Shown here in pieces: positions 36,512-48,807 of a stretch of 64,000 nucleotides of DNA. Under the pieces are notes generated by a model, which was not told the DNA's origin, made no database searches, and saw nothing but the letters and a program-made list of their open reading frames with translations. Source of the DNA: Rhynchonema sp. JSB1_4 (lineage: Eukaryota > Nematoda > Chromadorea > Monhysterida > Xyalidae); the NCBI GenBank assembly GCA_030248065.1, contig JASAMV010004847.1, forward strand, positions 1-64,000, read 5' to 3'. Position numbers and translations under genes: made by a program. Position 1 is the stretch's first letter. Each line of letters starts with the position of its first letter.

Positions 36512-36625
36512 TACCCAATACCTGGCCTCTGACCCAATACCCAATACTCAACCCAATACTAGCTGAGCAGACCCACCCAATACCAGGCGTGGGACCCAAT
36601 ACCCAATACCTGACCCAATACCAAA
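36512..36625. repeat. CCCAATACC tract
   Basis: ACCCAATACC is repeated about ten times with small changes. The inverse, GGTATTGGGTATTGG, appears at 33150-33165, next to a MITE target site, so the two tracts may be arms of one element broken by later insertions. Confidence 0.6.
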
Positions 36626-36757
36626 GTTGAAGATTATCTGGGAAAATTTTGACTTTTTGGTCGTTTAAAATGATGATGAAAGTGCTTTTCTATCATTTGA
36701 GAAACAAGTTCAGTTGTCAGGTATAGACACTCGAAAGAATTTCTGATCACAAACCAT

Positions 36758-37111
36758 CAGTGTAGTTCCTGGTCCGGCTCGGCGGTTAGTGTACCTCCCC
36801 CTTTTTTCCGTGCGGCGGTTAGTGTACCTCCCTGGGGGGGAAGACCCAAATTCAGGAAAAAGTCACTTTTTGAGGTGAAAATTTGACCGATTTTTGGCCC
36901 TTTTTGGAAAAATTGCTCCATAAAAAGTGTATTTTGGCGACTTTTGACAACATCACCCATTTTAGGCCTAAAAATCCCCATTTTAGGCCTAAAAATGCCT
37001 ATTTTGGGTAAAAATTGAGGCGGTTAGTGTACCTGGCGCGGCGGTCAGAGTACTAGTGTACCTTGGTCGCGGCGGTTAGTGTACCTTAGGGGGGGGCCAG
37101 GAATTACACTG
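36758..37111 (-). mobile_element. hAT-type MITE A6 (354 bp), arm motif GGTACACTAACCGCCGC
   Basis: Starts CAGTGTAGTTCCTGG and ends CCAGGAATTACACTG. Arms read CGGCGGTTAGTGTACC, the inverse of the A3/A4 motif. The flanking octamers differ, so no duplication is recognised. Confidence 0.82.
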
Positions 37112-37422
37112 ATGCTTGCCTATTGCCTTTATCGTAACTTCGTCATTGAAAACACTTCTGCCAAAAAATTTGCTTGAGGCAACCGCAAAAAAATATGAGA
37201 AAAATCTGACCAAAACACATCGGGCAGCGCGCCAAACCCGGCCCGATTGCGACCTCTGATGGGTAGCTAGTTGGCCCGAGCAACTGGCATTTCCAGTTGA
37301 GCTGCAGTGCATTTCCAGATTTCTCATTCTCATTTAATGCCGATATAAGTTTGTATCCGTTGGCGTCCTGTCATTGCAGATTGTTGAACAACGAAAGCTC
37401 AACAATCGCAATCGAATGCGCG

Positions 37423-40400
37423 ATGGACGACGAGAATGCAATGGCCGGACTGGACATGTTGGAGGCGTTGGCCACCGAATCGACCGCCTCTGATGTTTCA
37501 CAGCAGACAACAACAACAACAGTTGACAAGGCTGGTGAACAGCAACAGCATGATGCAACAACAACAGCTGAACAACACAATGGTGACGGTATGGATGTGG
37601 ACGTGGAAATGAACGCTGTTGACCAGCCATCTTCAAATGTTGTTGATGAAACATCAACGGAGCAGAAGCAACAGCAGGGCGATCGGCAAGGTCGGTCATT
37701 GTTTTCGAGTCCAATTTCACTGCGCTTTCGTTGTTGTTCATTATTTCACGATCTGTCATTATACTTTATTATTATTGCCAAATATCATTGGTTTATATTG
37801 TGGTCTCACACACACACAGTCAACACATGGCAGGTGCTTCACTCACCAACGCAGGTTTGTGTTTGTGGCTTTCGGTTGTTGTTTGTGCGTGTTGTACAGC
37901 AGACGGGCAGCATAGCAGTCAAGGGACAGTATTAATCCTTGTGAAGTTCGGCTCAGCCTTGCCTTGGACTCGTGACTTTTTTGAATTGTGGGGATGTTTC
38001 GAAGTTTACTTACACCAGCGTTTTCAACCAGCGCGGGGGGGGTTGGGGTCTGAACACAGCTTTTACGCTGGTCGAAATTAGCGACTTGGCGTCGCTCAAA
38101 CGTCGAGATATTGTCAACAAGAAAAAAGTCGCGTAACTAAGACAAGACCGGCCCGATGACCGACCAAGCTTGATACCGGCCTTTCGCTTCATGTGGCAGC
38201 CGTCTGCACGTACGCACACACGGACATGCAACAAATGGTTGGTGCTTCCCCTCTATCACACACACAACACTTGTTTATTGTCGTGGTTCAACCACATTTT
38301 CAGCAGGCGGTCGCAACATAACAGCAGCATTTGTTGCTGCTGTGTGTTTGGTGGCTCTCTCGCTTGGGACAAGCAGTCAAAGCACACACAGTGCGATTAC
38401 TACCACAAAGATTCCGTCTTACTACCGCCGCTCTGGGTTGTTTCTCTTGTCTGGCCCTAAACAAGCACCCTTTTATAGTGTCGGCTCAATTTAACTGTAC
38501 TGATATTATTTACAGCAGCTGCTGCGACAACCGAGGCAACGCAAAATGGTGGTGACCAGCAACAAACAACAACAACAACCCCATCGAGTGGGCAAGAGGC
38601 AGCAGCGAAAGGCCCGCCACCGCCCGATGAAAGTAAGGTGAAATATCATAGTCAGGCTGATGACTATACGTACTACACGGATGGCGACAATCGATGGTAC
38701 GCGATGGACACGGCCGGGTATTGGTACTATCAGAGGGACACCGGAGAGTTCGATAGCTGTGATTACACTGGTGGGTCAGACAGCAATTTTATGGGGTTAT
38801 GTTGATGGTCGATTCGATGGGAGTAGCTTGGTGGTCGGATCGGTCTTGCCTTCGACTTCGTCACGTGAATTGAGTCAATGATGTTTACTTGTGCAACTGT
38901 TTTTGACCAGCCTGAAAGTAAGCTGTAACTTTCACACTGATATTAAAGTGAAGGATTCGCGTGCCCGCGCCAACCCAAGACCGGACCAGTATGATATGAT
39001 CACCAAGTTTAATGACCAGGCTGTGGCCCGGTTGGGTGTGTCGAAAGCGTCAGTCTTTTCTTTTGATGATATCATCAAACGCGACCTTTTCAGCTCAACC
39101 GGCAACAACACCCGCAGCTGCATCAGAACTTCCGGCTGCTGCTGCACCTGCCACCAGCGCGACCGCTCCTGCTGCTGTGCCCACACCAGTGTTCGAACCA
39201 GCTGTACCCTGCTTGAGTAATGGCACGCCAGTCTACCCCACTGACGATTGGGGAAGACCGGTCTTGCCGTTTGGGAAGAATAACGAAAAGGTTACGTTTT
39301 TATTCTCAAATGCTGGTGAAACGTGTATTTGTTTTGTTGTATTTTTAAAAATTCAGGTTTCCGCCATTATCGCTGATAATATGGTGTTATTCACCTATTA
39401 TTGACCTGCTGTTCTCTGGGTCCGGTGTCTGTGACTGACTTACGGGGTTTCCTTCGGGAGTTTGCAGCTATCGTCGACCAATTATGAATTGTGAATATTT
39501 TTGCGAAAATTTGCAAATAATTCATAAATCAGTTTTTCCCCGACATAATGCAGGTTTTCCCACTCGGCCCTGATGGTGATCCGCTGTTCCCAGTTGACCA
39601 GACGACGGGCAAGCCGACGTTCCCCATTGGTGACGATGCCCAGCCGGTCTTCCCCATTGGTGGGCAAGGCAAGAAAACGGAGGGACGCCCGATTGTGCCG
39701 ACCGATGCTGAGGGTAAACGCCAATTTTGCGGCCATAAAAATGTGTTGTTTGTTTCCTTGTGTCAGTGGCAAACCCGATTATTCAGACGCGTACGTGCCC
39801 TGCCCCGCAATTGCTTGCCGAATCGCAAGGGAAAGCGCACAATCACAAGCGCACGCCCACACCACAAAACATCCTTTCTTACCCATCAATCAATCAGTGT
39901 TTGCGTTGTCTGCCAGATTAAAAGAGTCTGGTGGGGGCAACGACAATAATAAGCAGATCATATTGGTTTGTACGCGTGTGTTGATCATAAACATAACATA
40001 CGGCTGGGTTAAATGATCAAAAACGGATTTTTCAGGGAACGCGGTCTTCCCCAAAAGTGTGGACGGTTCGCCGGTCTTCCCAGTTGGTCGCGATGGACGG
40101 CCGTGTGCGCCGGTGACCGTGGATGGAAAGTCGGTTTTGCCTTTGGATGAAAATGGGAAAGCCATCGTGCCCAGGGACAAGACGGGCAATCCGCTCATTG
40201 GTGCGTTTTAGCTGCTGGGTTTTTGTCACACGACGAGCCAAATGCCCATTTTGACCAGTGTGATGAAAAAAAGGCAATGACCATTTCAGCAGTGGCAGCC
40301 GACGGCGTGACGCCCATCGATCCGCCCAAATCAGCGCAAGCGGCCTCAACCACGCAACCGGCGTCGCAACTGGATGCTTGGTCGCAATACTACCAACAAC

Positions 40401-43400
40401 AGCAGCAATACTACCAGCAACAGGCAATGGCCTACTCGAGTTACTACAATCAAACCGCTGCCTGGGGCATGCCCCCGCCGTATGGGGGACGCGGCTATGC
40501 CGGGTACAGTGCGCCCGCTGTGGGATACGCAGGCTTTGGGGGATATGACAATAGTTGGTGCTTGGGTTGGGACTTTTTGCGTCATTTGTTGCAAGTAATC
40601 TCGTGTCTCGTTCTGCGGATGCTACGCCAGAGTGTTTTGAGACCTCCACAGTGAGGTACTTTACCGCTGGCCCAGTTTGCAAAAAAAAACTAGCGAAAAG
40701 CCACGATCGTGACACCACCGCTCATGTCAGAAACCACTAAGTTCAATTCATTACCTTTCAATATGATTACAGCGCGAGGTCGCGGCCGCGGTCGTGGTCG
40801 CGGTCAACCCGGAGCAGCAGGTGGTGATTTCAACGACTTCAACTATCCGCAACCTGAACGAAAGAAGTACGAACCGTCACGACCACTGGGTGATCTGAGC
40901 AGTGGATACGGCAAGGGAGAGGACGGGGAGGGTGCGGATGCGGACAAACAGCACAGAGATGGACAGCAGGACTCGGCCAGAAAGGACAAGGCAAAGACGT
41001 TGTTGCAGGTCAGTTTGAATGAATGAGTATAATTGAACTGTTGTTACATTGACTTGTATCAAACTTGATCGGTCACTCACACATTGGCCACGTGTTGCCA
41101 ATCACAAACAAGTCGCGAAATCTAGGGGAGATCGGGCCGATCATCGAATTTTATACCGGCCATAAGTTTTTATTCTGCGTTCATGTTTGTGCAAAGAAGC
41201 ATTCACGAACATCGAGCACGAAACGAGCATGAAGTTGCACAGCTTTGTGGCAATCGGCTGGATACCCAGCAGCTGTTAGCTGACAGGCTTTGAAACAAAG
41301 CGACACAGTCAGTCTGACCAACTACCAACTGACAAAAGTGCATTGTACTTTCACTTACTGCATTGCACTTATTTCAAAAGTGATTGTATTGCACCAATTA
41401 CCCTCTGTACTCCTGTTACAGGCTCAACTCAAGTCGCTCAAATCGATCAAAGAGAAACAAACGAGCGGGGGTCCGAAGGCTCCATCACCGCCGGCCGAAC
41501 CGATCCGAGCGTACGGCGAGCGACGGCGGTCAAGATTCGACCAAGCAACGTCATCGGTGTCGGATGAGAATGCGACCATGCCGCAGTTGCCGCCGCAGTT
41601 GGCGCAGAATGGTTAGTGCCCAACGATTGCGTCATTGAAAAACACATGTAGTTGATGCTTTGAACGTGCATAAATCTGTGCAAGGTGTTTTTATTCAATC
41701 ACTGTCATAAACGCAGCGCGTGTGGACACATACGACAATACGCAGGGTCAGGGGTAAGATCAGAGTCGAACAGGAGTACTTATTGACCGTGTGCTACAAC
41801 AAACACATCACACCAATACACTGATTTCAATTTGTCGTGCACAAATGCTATGATTGCAGTTGCAGGCAGTCGATCTAAACTACCGCGTTTGAACGAAAGT
41901 CCGGTGCGTGATCCGTTGGACGATCGGGAAGCATTGAAGGACAGCAATCGGTCACGTGACCGTGACGATGATGAGGAGTACGATAGACGGAGAGAGCATA
42001 GCAGACATAGTGGACGGCACAGCAGACGGTTGGGTTGGGTTTAGCCCTCGGTCATGTCACTTTTCGTATGACCGAATTTAATGACAGTAATCTGGAAATA
42101 TCATCATTGGAAAGTCACGGGGTTGTGGCGCCGACCAGTTGGGTGGGGTCCAAAATTCGAAAAAAAATCTCGAAAAATAAAGATCCCGAAAAATGAAGTA
42201 AACAAAAGTATAAAGTTTGTTGTGCAAAGAAGGATATTCATGTAGTTGGAGCCCACAATTGGGGCACTGGTTCAGGTGGGGCTCAACTTCTTAATATTCT
42301 CGTTTGGTCATGTGTTCCTGGCTGGCAGCCTAAGCCCAAGGCTAACCCTGAAAGAAAGCTTGAGCAGTTGTATTTTTGCAGATGTTCCCTTCTTATGGAT
42401 AGGTCTTCCTGGCTGGCAGCCTAAGCCTAACCCTCAATGCAAGCCTGAGCAACAACTACTTGAATGCCAACTTCCGACAAAAATTTTTTTATCCATTCTT
42501 ACATTTTTTATGTTTCGGGATTTTCGCTTTTCGCGATTTTTGACGGCCGCCGGCACGGACTAGTGCTGTACACAATGTCCTCTGCCTGTTGTCGTGTGAG
42601 GGAGGACTGGCCGCCAGTGATGTAGTTGGTCCGAGCAAGAAAGCTAGCTAGCTGGAGGGGTCCGGCACAAGAAAGCTAGCTAGCTAGCCGGGTACCCCGA
42701 TTTGGGGGGGGGTATTGGTCCAGAAGTCAAAAACAGGGGTTTAAAATTTGGTCTAAATTATGCTAAAATAAGCCTTAAAATGCGTATTTTTGTGCACGTG
42801 CGAGAAAATTTGAACGAATTTGAGCATTTTGGCCCATAAAATGGTCATTTTGGCACTAAAATCAACACTTTTCTTACTTGATGACCGGAGCAAGAAAGCT
42901 AGCTGGCCAGTTTGGGGGGTATGGGTTTCGGAGCAAGAAAGCTACCTAGCAGTTGAGGGGGGGGTAATACCCCCCCATACCCCCCCCCAACCACATCACT
43001 GCTGGCCGCTGCCAACGCATTGTTGTAATCGCAAAACACTAACATTATGTGTCAGTCAACAATTGCAATCGAATGCATTGCAGTCGTGGCGATGACTACG
43101 ACCGATCACGCAGCCGTAGCCGATCACCATACAACAGACGTGACAGCCGAGGGGATCACTACGATGACTATCGAGGATCGGGCAATGTCAGGTGGGCATA
43201 TTGCTGCCAATTATACCCGATATTCCATATCTCGAACTAATTTTCAATTAATGATTCGTTTTTATGACCAGCAATTTATTATTTTTTCTCTGCGCAGGTA
43301 CTCGAACGCCGGACGACGGATGATGCGCGGCCGCGGCGCTCGACGCGGTCGATACGATGAGTGAGTGTGACGCGATGTTTCACGCATTGATGTTCTCCCA

Positions 43401-46400
43401 ATTTAATTGTTTTTATTTTTATTGTCTTGTCGCCAATGTTTCAACACCATGTCTGATTACAGTAGACGTATGCGTCATCAGATGAAACAGTGAGTGTTTC
43501 CGTCACTCTTTTGCCACACACATGTTTTTGTTATTGATGTCTTTTTCTTCAGAAAGTGTTGTCAGCACTAACACACGCCACCGGAGTTTCTTTTCTTTTC
43601 ATGGTGCTTTGGAGTTATATGTACGTGTCGGTGTTTTTTTGCCACCGCACCAGCGGTACTTGTCGGTCGGTCGGTAGTAAACCTGATGATCGGAACGGGT
43701 CTGCTTCATCATATTTTGAAATTTACCAGCGCCAAACAGCAGCACGAGTAAATTTCGAAATCTCCTAAAGCAGATCCGATCGCAATCACCAAGTTTGACC
43801 CCAGCTTCTAACCAGTCCCTACCAATCTTCAGGTATTACGACCAACGGGATCGGTACGACAAGTATGATTCACGGTCACCAGCGTCCGATCACTCGGACT
43901 ACGATCGATATGACAAATATGGTGGTGACAGACATCATCGGTCATCAAGACACCGAGATCGAGACCGTTCTGAGGAGGATAGTTATGATGATGATGATGA
44001 TTACGAGAGAGGTCGGCATCGCACTACGAGCAGACACTCGGATCGCCATCGACATAGAGAAGATGAGGAGGAGGAATATGCGGAGGACGAGCGTGAGGAG
44101 GAACATAAATCGAAGAAGAAACATAAGAAGGAGAAACGCAAGAAACACCACAAACGACGTCGTGATGAGGACAATGAAGAGGGAGAGGAAAGAACAGAGA
44201 AAAAACGGTGGGCGTAGTAAATTTATTGTTTGTTTTTTTCGCATGTGTACCATTGCCGTATGGCTATCTGGTGCATACTCCACCGCCCGCCCGCCTGTCA
44301 AAATAGATCAAAGCGGGCAACCGAAAACACGCTGCACAAACACAATTCGCGTTGTGATGTTACAGTGGACGCCCAAATTAAATGTTTTTCAGTAAATCGC
44401 ATTCGATCGATCAGCAGACATCAGGCAGACGCGAGAACGAAAGCACAGAAGAAGGCGAGACGAAATCAGTGGACATACCACCCCCACCGGTCCCAGTCCA
44501 GAAAGCGCCAGCCCCAATCCCCCCAGTCCCCGTGCCAGCCCCAGCACCGGCCCCAACAATTCGTCTGGTGAACACAATGACGGTACCCACGTTGGAGTAC
44601 ACGCCGAAAGCGGGCATGTTCGATACGTTCCTCGAGATGAAGCGAGCGTTCGATAAAAATGAAGGCGTGAAGAAGGCGCTCGAACGAATGACCAAATTGC
44701 CGCCGATGAACTTTGACGAGGACGAGGAGGATGAAGGGAAGGAGGATGAAGCTGAGCAGCAAGAGGAGTATATGGAGATGGAAGAGGTATGCTTGCGTGT
44801 TTTTTCGAAAAGATGTTTTTCCAGTATACTTAACGATGCCCATGGTCAAAAAATACTTTTGTTGTTTTGGAATTTTGTCGGGAAATGGTCTGACACAGGC
44901 TTAAAAAGTATTACTCATTTTGGACTGTTTAGCCACGACATTACCAAGTGTTCTGACTGAAAAAGTGTTTGGTTGGTTGTGGTATAAAAACAGGTTTTAT
45001 CTTGGTTTTGAAAGTAAACGCCGCTGTTTTCTCACATTTGCTGTTACAGTTGGATCGACACACAATAAGTACATGAGCAACAATGAATCAGACATTTTCA
45101 ACGGCTTGGGCCTTGACGCATCGCTCTCTCAAAGTTCTGTTGTAAAAAAATGCTATTTGTGACAACGCCACACAGGACGCTGACCAAGACACATCTGCAT
45201 CGGCAGCAGGCGGAGGCGAAGGGGTCGGTAAATGGGTGCCTGTCGACACAATCCAACCGGAGGACATACAAATCACGATCAATCGATCGGGCCAAGGGGT
45301 CGATGGTGCAACGAAGACCGTCGACTCGCCCTTGTCCGGCACAAAGGCATCCGAACTCGAGAAACTACGATCGGACGCGCTAGCCACACTGGAACGAACC
45401 AATGCATTGCTGGCCAGGCAGGAGGAGGAACAGCAAGCCGAGGACGCTATGTCGAAAGGTTGGTGGCGCGGGCTGTTCTTTGTTCGATCATCATCGCCCG
45501 TATCAATCTTGTCTAGCTTCGCCTTAATGAAGGTGGGCGGGCCTTCGAGATATTATTTAAAAGTAGCTTTGAGTTTTGACCAGTGTAAAAGTTGCTCTCA
45601 AAATCTGTTAGTGAATGACTACGCTGGTCGAAAGTACAAATAACACCGGTTGTAAATCGCAAATACAACAAAACGCGGATGAATATGTGATTTTTAATGG
45701 TGCTGAATGCGGCAGCCTCTATGCCTAATCCAAGAGTTTTGCCTTTTTAGCAGCGTTATGTAACAGTGTGCAATTACGCTGAACTTATCGAATTTGCTTT
45801 CAGCCTCCGACAACAGTCCTCGCAAACCATCGAAGAAAGACGACCAGTCGAAGAAGAAAGACAAGGATCGAAAGAAGAAAAGGGATAAGGACAAGTCATC
45901 GAAGAAAGATAAACAGCGCGGTAGACACAAGGATAGGAAGAAGGATAAACATAAAAAGAAGAGAAAAGGAGAGGAGAGTTCGGATGAGGAGGAGGCCAGT
46001 GAGAAGTCCGATGCTGACTCGTCCAGTGGCGAAGGTGAGCATGCTGAGCTTGCGGTCATTAGCTTTTTTGCTACAGTGCCGCACATGACTTGGCAGTCTG
46101 GATAAGTCTTGATCCACGTCACGTGATTAGACTGTCTAGATTTGCGAGCGCGGTCAAACTCAACACGATCGCCAAATTTAGTGCTGACCACAACTTACTG
46201 CACTTTAGTTAACATTTAAAACTTCTGACGAAAGAAGATGCGCAACAACTAATAAACAAAATCGCATTATTCCTTTTCAGGTTCCGAGCCAACGGATCGT
46301 CGTAAATCGTCGGTGGACAAAAAGAAGTCGAAACACAAACACCATCAACAACAGCTGTCACGTGACTCTGACATCAGTAATGAGTCTGAATCAGAGGCAT

Positions 46401-48807
46401 CGGAGAAGTCGAAGTCGAAGAAGGCCAAACATCAGAAGAAACGTTCGGGCAAAGATCGCAAGCACGCGAAGAGAAAGCATGAATCGTCGGATGAATCTAG
46501 CGGAGAGGAGAAAGAGAAAAGGGTGAGAATGAGAATAGCAGATGGGATGATTTTTGTCTGAGAATATCAAATTTTCCTTGTATGGAGCCGAAATTTACCT
46601 CTGTTGGATCTGCCTTGTGCAACACAGCAGCGGCAGTTGCAATAATTTTTACCAACGTAAAAGCTGTTCTCTCTGAATGACGCTGGTTTTAAATTTAAAT
46701 GCTCCAGTCCTATCACAAAATACTGTCGAAACAAAAGCTGGGAACCTGCGGATGGTGCGAAACGTTCAAGTAGCCCTGCGCTTGTTTCTTTTCAACATTT
46801 GCTCCCAAAATTTACTAATTTTTCAACGAAAACTCAGAAACATCGACGTTCGCCGAAGAAACGCAGTCGTCGGGACGAAGCCAGCTCTGATGAAGATGGC
46901 AGTTCGTCGGAGACGGAGGCCAAACGACACAAGAAATCATCGAAACGATCGAAGAAAGGAAAGACAAAAAAGGCCAAACGTGATGTTTCGAGTGAGCGAT
47001 CGAGTAAATCCGCCGATGAATCGGCCACGGAGCAAATGTTGGTGAAAGATGTTTGTTTCTTGTGAATTTGGTGGTACTTTTCTTGAGTTCTGCATTGAGT
47101 TCTGCATTCTGATTGCATGTCGGACACAGCGATATCTATTGCAATGACAGTACCGGAGGGAACATTTACACAACGTAGTTTGACGTTGACTTGGCAGCGA
47201 AATGCTTTCAGAGTACACCCATCCGCGAAACCTCATTAGCTTCTGCTTCATAATGAGCAGTGGTTGTAAACGACGTGTGTAACGTTCAGTAATAGTGACG
47301 CCAAATGACAGTCTGCTCAAAACCGAGCCTTACCCTGTTGCGCTTGTGTTGTAGACCATCGGAAAGCACGCCATACGAGACGACGATCTTCCCGGCCAAA
47401 CACGAGATCATTCTGCCCACGGATGACAACCCAATGTTGAGGGGTGCTGAGCTGAGTGGAGGAGGGGGCAAGAAGAAGGCACACAAGGACACACCGCCGG
47501 CACGCAAGGTGACGATGGAGCAACCGGAGAAGAAATCCGAAGTGTTGCAGGTTGGGCGTGACAGCAGTGAGTTCTGCCCGTTTCGTCCCGTATTTACAGA
47601 CGGGCGGTGCACGGAGACATCGTCGTTGTAGGTTTGGTCTCATGCGCCTTTGTGCGCACGAAGCGTAGACCAATAGGAATTGCTCTCACCTTTTCCGGGG
47701 ACATGTAGCCATCTTTTGCATTTGCGCTGATGATGTTCTGGTGCACCTGGGCATGACCACCCTTCGTTCGTGACTGCTATTTGGTGCGGGATGCCTTTCA
47801 AATTTAGAATATTGCACCGCATATGTACCCACTACGACAACATCCGCGCGAAATGCGTTCTCATTCAATGATTTTGTGTGCCCAACACAATCGCAATCCA
47901 TTGCAGTTACTCAAAGCGCAAGGCATCAGTCCAGAAGATCTGATGAAAGAATTAGCATCAATGATGGGATCCAATGCTGGTGCCCAGGGCCAAGACAGCG
48001 CTGTGCCACCGCCACCGCCGAAGGCCTCGAAGGTTGGTTGGTAATGTAGTGGATTTGTCATGATGTTTCAGCCTTCGGTCTAACCCTGCATTATCGATTA
48101 TTATGTGTTGCAGAGACTAGGATCGGGCTGGGAAACCTCCGTCCGTCCGACTGACCAGAAATCCCGATTTGAACTCCAAAATTTCTGAAAACCTGAGGTC
48201 GGTTTGGCCCGGCCCAGCCCGATTCTGGGGTGAAAGGTAAAAATGGTCCAAAAAGGCCAAAATGTGCAAAATTTTGGACGCATGTTTTTGTTTTTGTGAC
48301 TCGGCTACCGTGGACAGTGGACCGAGTACAGTTTGGTTCGCCAAAAAATCGGCGTATGCCCTGCGCGAAGCGCAATTTTTTTGGAGGCTTTTGGTTCGAA
48401 AAAGTTGTTTTGGCCTGAAATTTAATCTATTCGGGTTGGGTCTGAAAGTCCGACCCTAGTCTTTGGTGTGTTGTGTACACTGAATGCCTGAACCTAACGT
48501 TTGTGGTCCACATTCGAGCCAGTGGTGTTGGACACATCGTCGTTGGAGGTATGGTATGGGAGCAATACCCCAAACCTTGGTCAGTTATCTACATACCAAA
48601 TGCATCATCACCCCGCGTATTCTATGCTGCAACACGTGACATCATTCCCAATATTGCTCTTCCATGATCTCACCAGCTGTGTGTTTGCAGCCTGACGCTA
48701 AGCCACAATACAAGCCGGTGGCCACCTATCAAGCGCTACCGCCCGGCACCATGCCTCAATACCATCAACAGATGATGCCAAGACAAACGCAACAAAAGAG
48801 AAAGTAG
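37423..48807 (+). CDS. Large disordered RS/RGG/acidic protein, ~1,420 aa, 21 exons; unrecognised family
   Basis: Exons: 37423-37690, 38516-38770, 39094-39290, 39554-39713, 40037-40200, 40290-40553, 40773-41008, 41422-41611, 41860-42028, 43084-43191, 43298-43360, 43463-43489, 43833-44207, 44393-44786, 45176-45458, 45804-46034, 46281-46522, 46838-47037, 47355-47550, 47907-48032, 48691-48807. Phases agree except for one apparent lost base near 40079. Order: acidic Q/T-rich start (MDDENAMAGLDMLEAL); aromatic segment RWYAMDTAGYWYYQRDTGEF, loosely like an OCRE repeat; repeated FPxGxDGxP segments; Q/Y-rich patch; RGRGRGRGRG; Asp/Arg/Ser/Tyr-rich stretches; Pro-rich stretch; conserved-looking FDTFLEMKRAFDKNEGVKKA; KWVPVDTIQPEDIQITI; long Lys/Ser/Asp arrays; C-terminal QQKRK. 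The composition suggests a nuclear RNA-processing or chromatin protein. I do not recognise an ortholog. Confidence 0.82.
42117..42560. mobile_element. CCCCGAAAA-type element, diverged copy 2
   Basis: It has GGGTGGGGTC plus TCGAAAAA-type units on the left, and TTTCGGGATTTTCGC and GACGGCCGCCGG on the right, as in the copy at 1883-2690. The middle has TTCCTGGCTGGCAGCC at about 42315 and 42406, the same 91-bp period. It lies in the intron between exons 9 and 10 of the large gene. Confidence 0.65.
42615..43001 (+). mobile_element. hAT-type MITE L1 (387 bp), arm motif GAGCAAGAAAGCTAGC
   Basis: Starts CAGTGATGTAGTTGG and ends CCAACCACATCACTG. A perfect 8-bp duplication CTGGCCGC flanks it (42607-42614 and 43002-43009). 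Arms carry GGAGCAAGAAAGCTAGCTAG, in the same orientation on both sides. A second copy is at 63452-63826. Confidence 0.92.
45574..45633. repeat. Dispersed intronic hairpin (GACCAGTGTAAAA type)
   Basis: TTTTGACCAGTGTAAAAGTTG is followed by the partial inverse ACGCTGGTCGAAA. It lies in the intron after exon 15 of the large gene. Confidence 0.6.
46646..46690. repeat. Dispersed intronic hairpin (ACCAACGTAAAAG type)
   Basis: TTTTTACCAACGTAAAAGC is followed by the partial inverse GACGCTGGTTTTAAA, with CTGTTCTCTCTGAAT between. It lies in the intron after exon 17 of the large gene. Confidence 0.55.
48113..48460. mobile_element. MITE-like block with GCGCGAAGCGC core hairpin
   Basis: It starts near GACTAGGATCGGGCTGGG and ends with CGGGTTGGGTCTGAAAGTCCGACCCTAGTC, roughly inverse ends. 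The core has CTGCGCGAAGCGCAATTTTT, the core hairpin of the hAT-like families. It lies in the last intron of the large gene. No target duplication was found. Confidence 0.55.

Noticed and set aside
29536..37111. CRISPR-like array, because of regular short repeats
   Set aside because: Eukaryotic locus. Repeats are arms of MITEs with target duplications, not uniform repeat-spacer units.
40032..40718. 228-codon minus-strand open frame
   Set aside because: Lies opposite the real exons of the large plus-strand gene and shows no domain.
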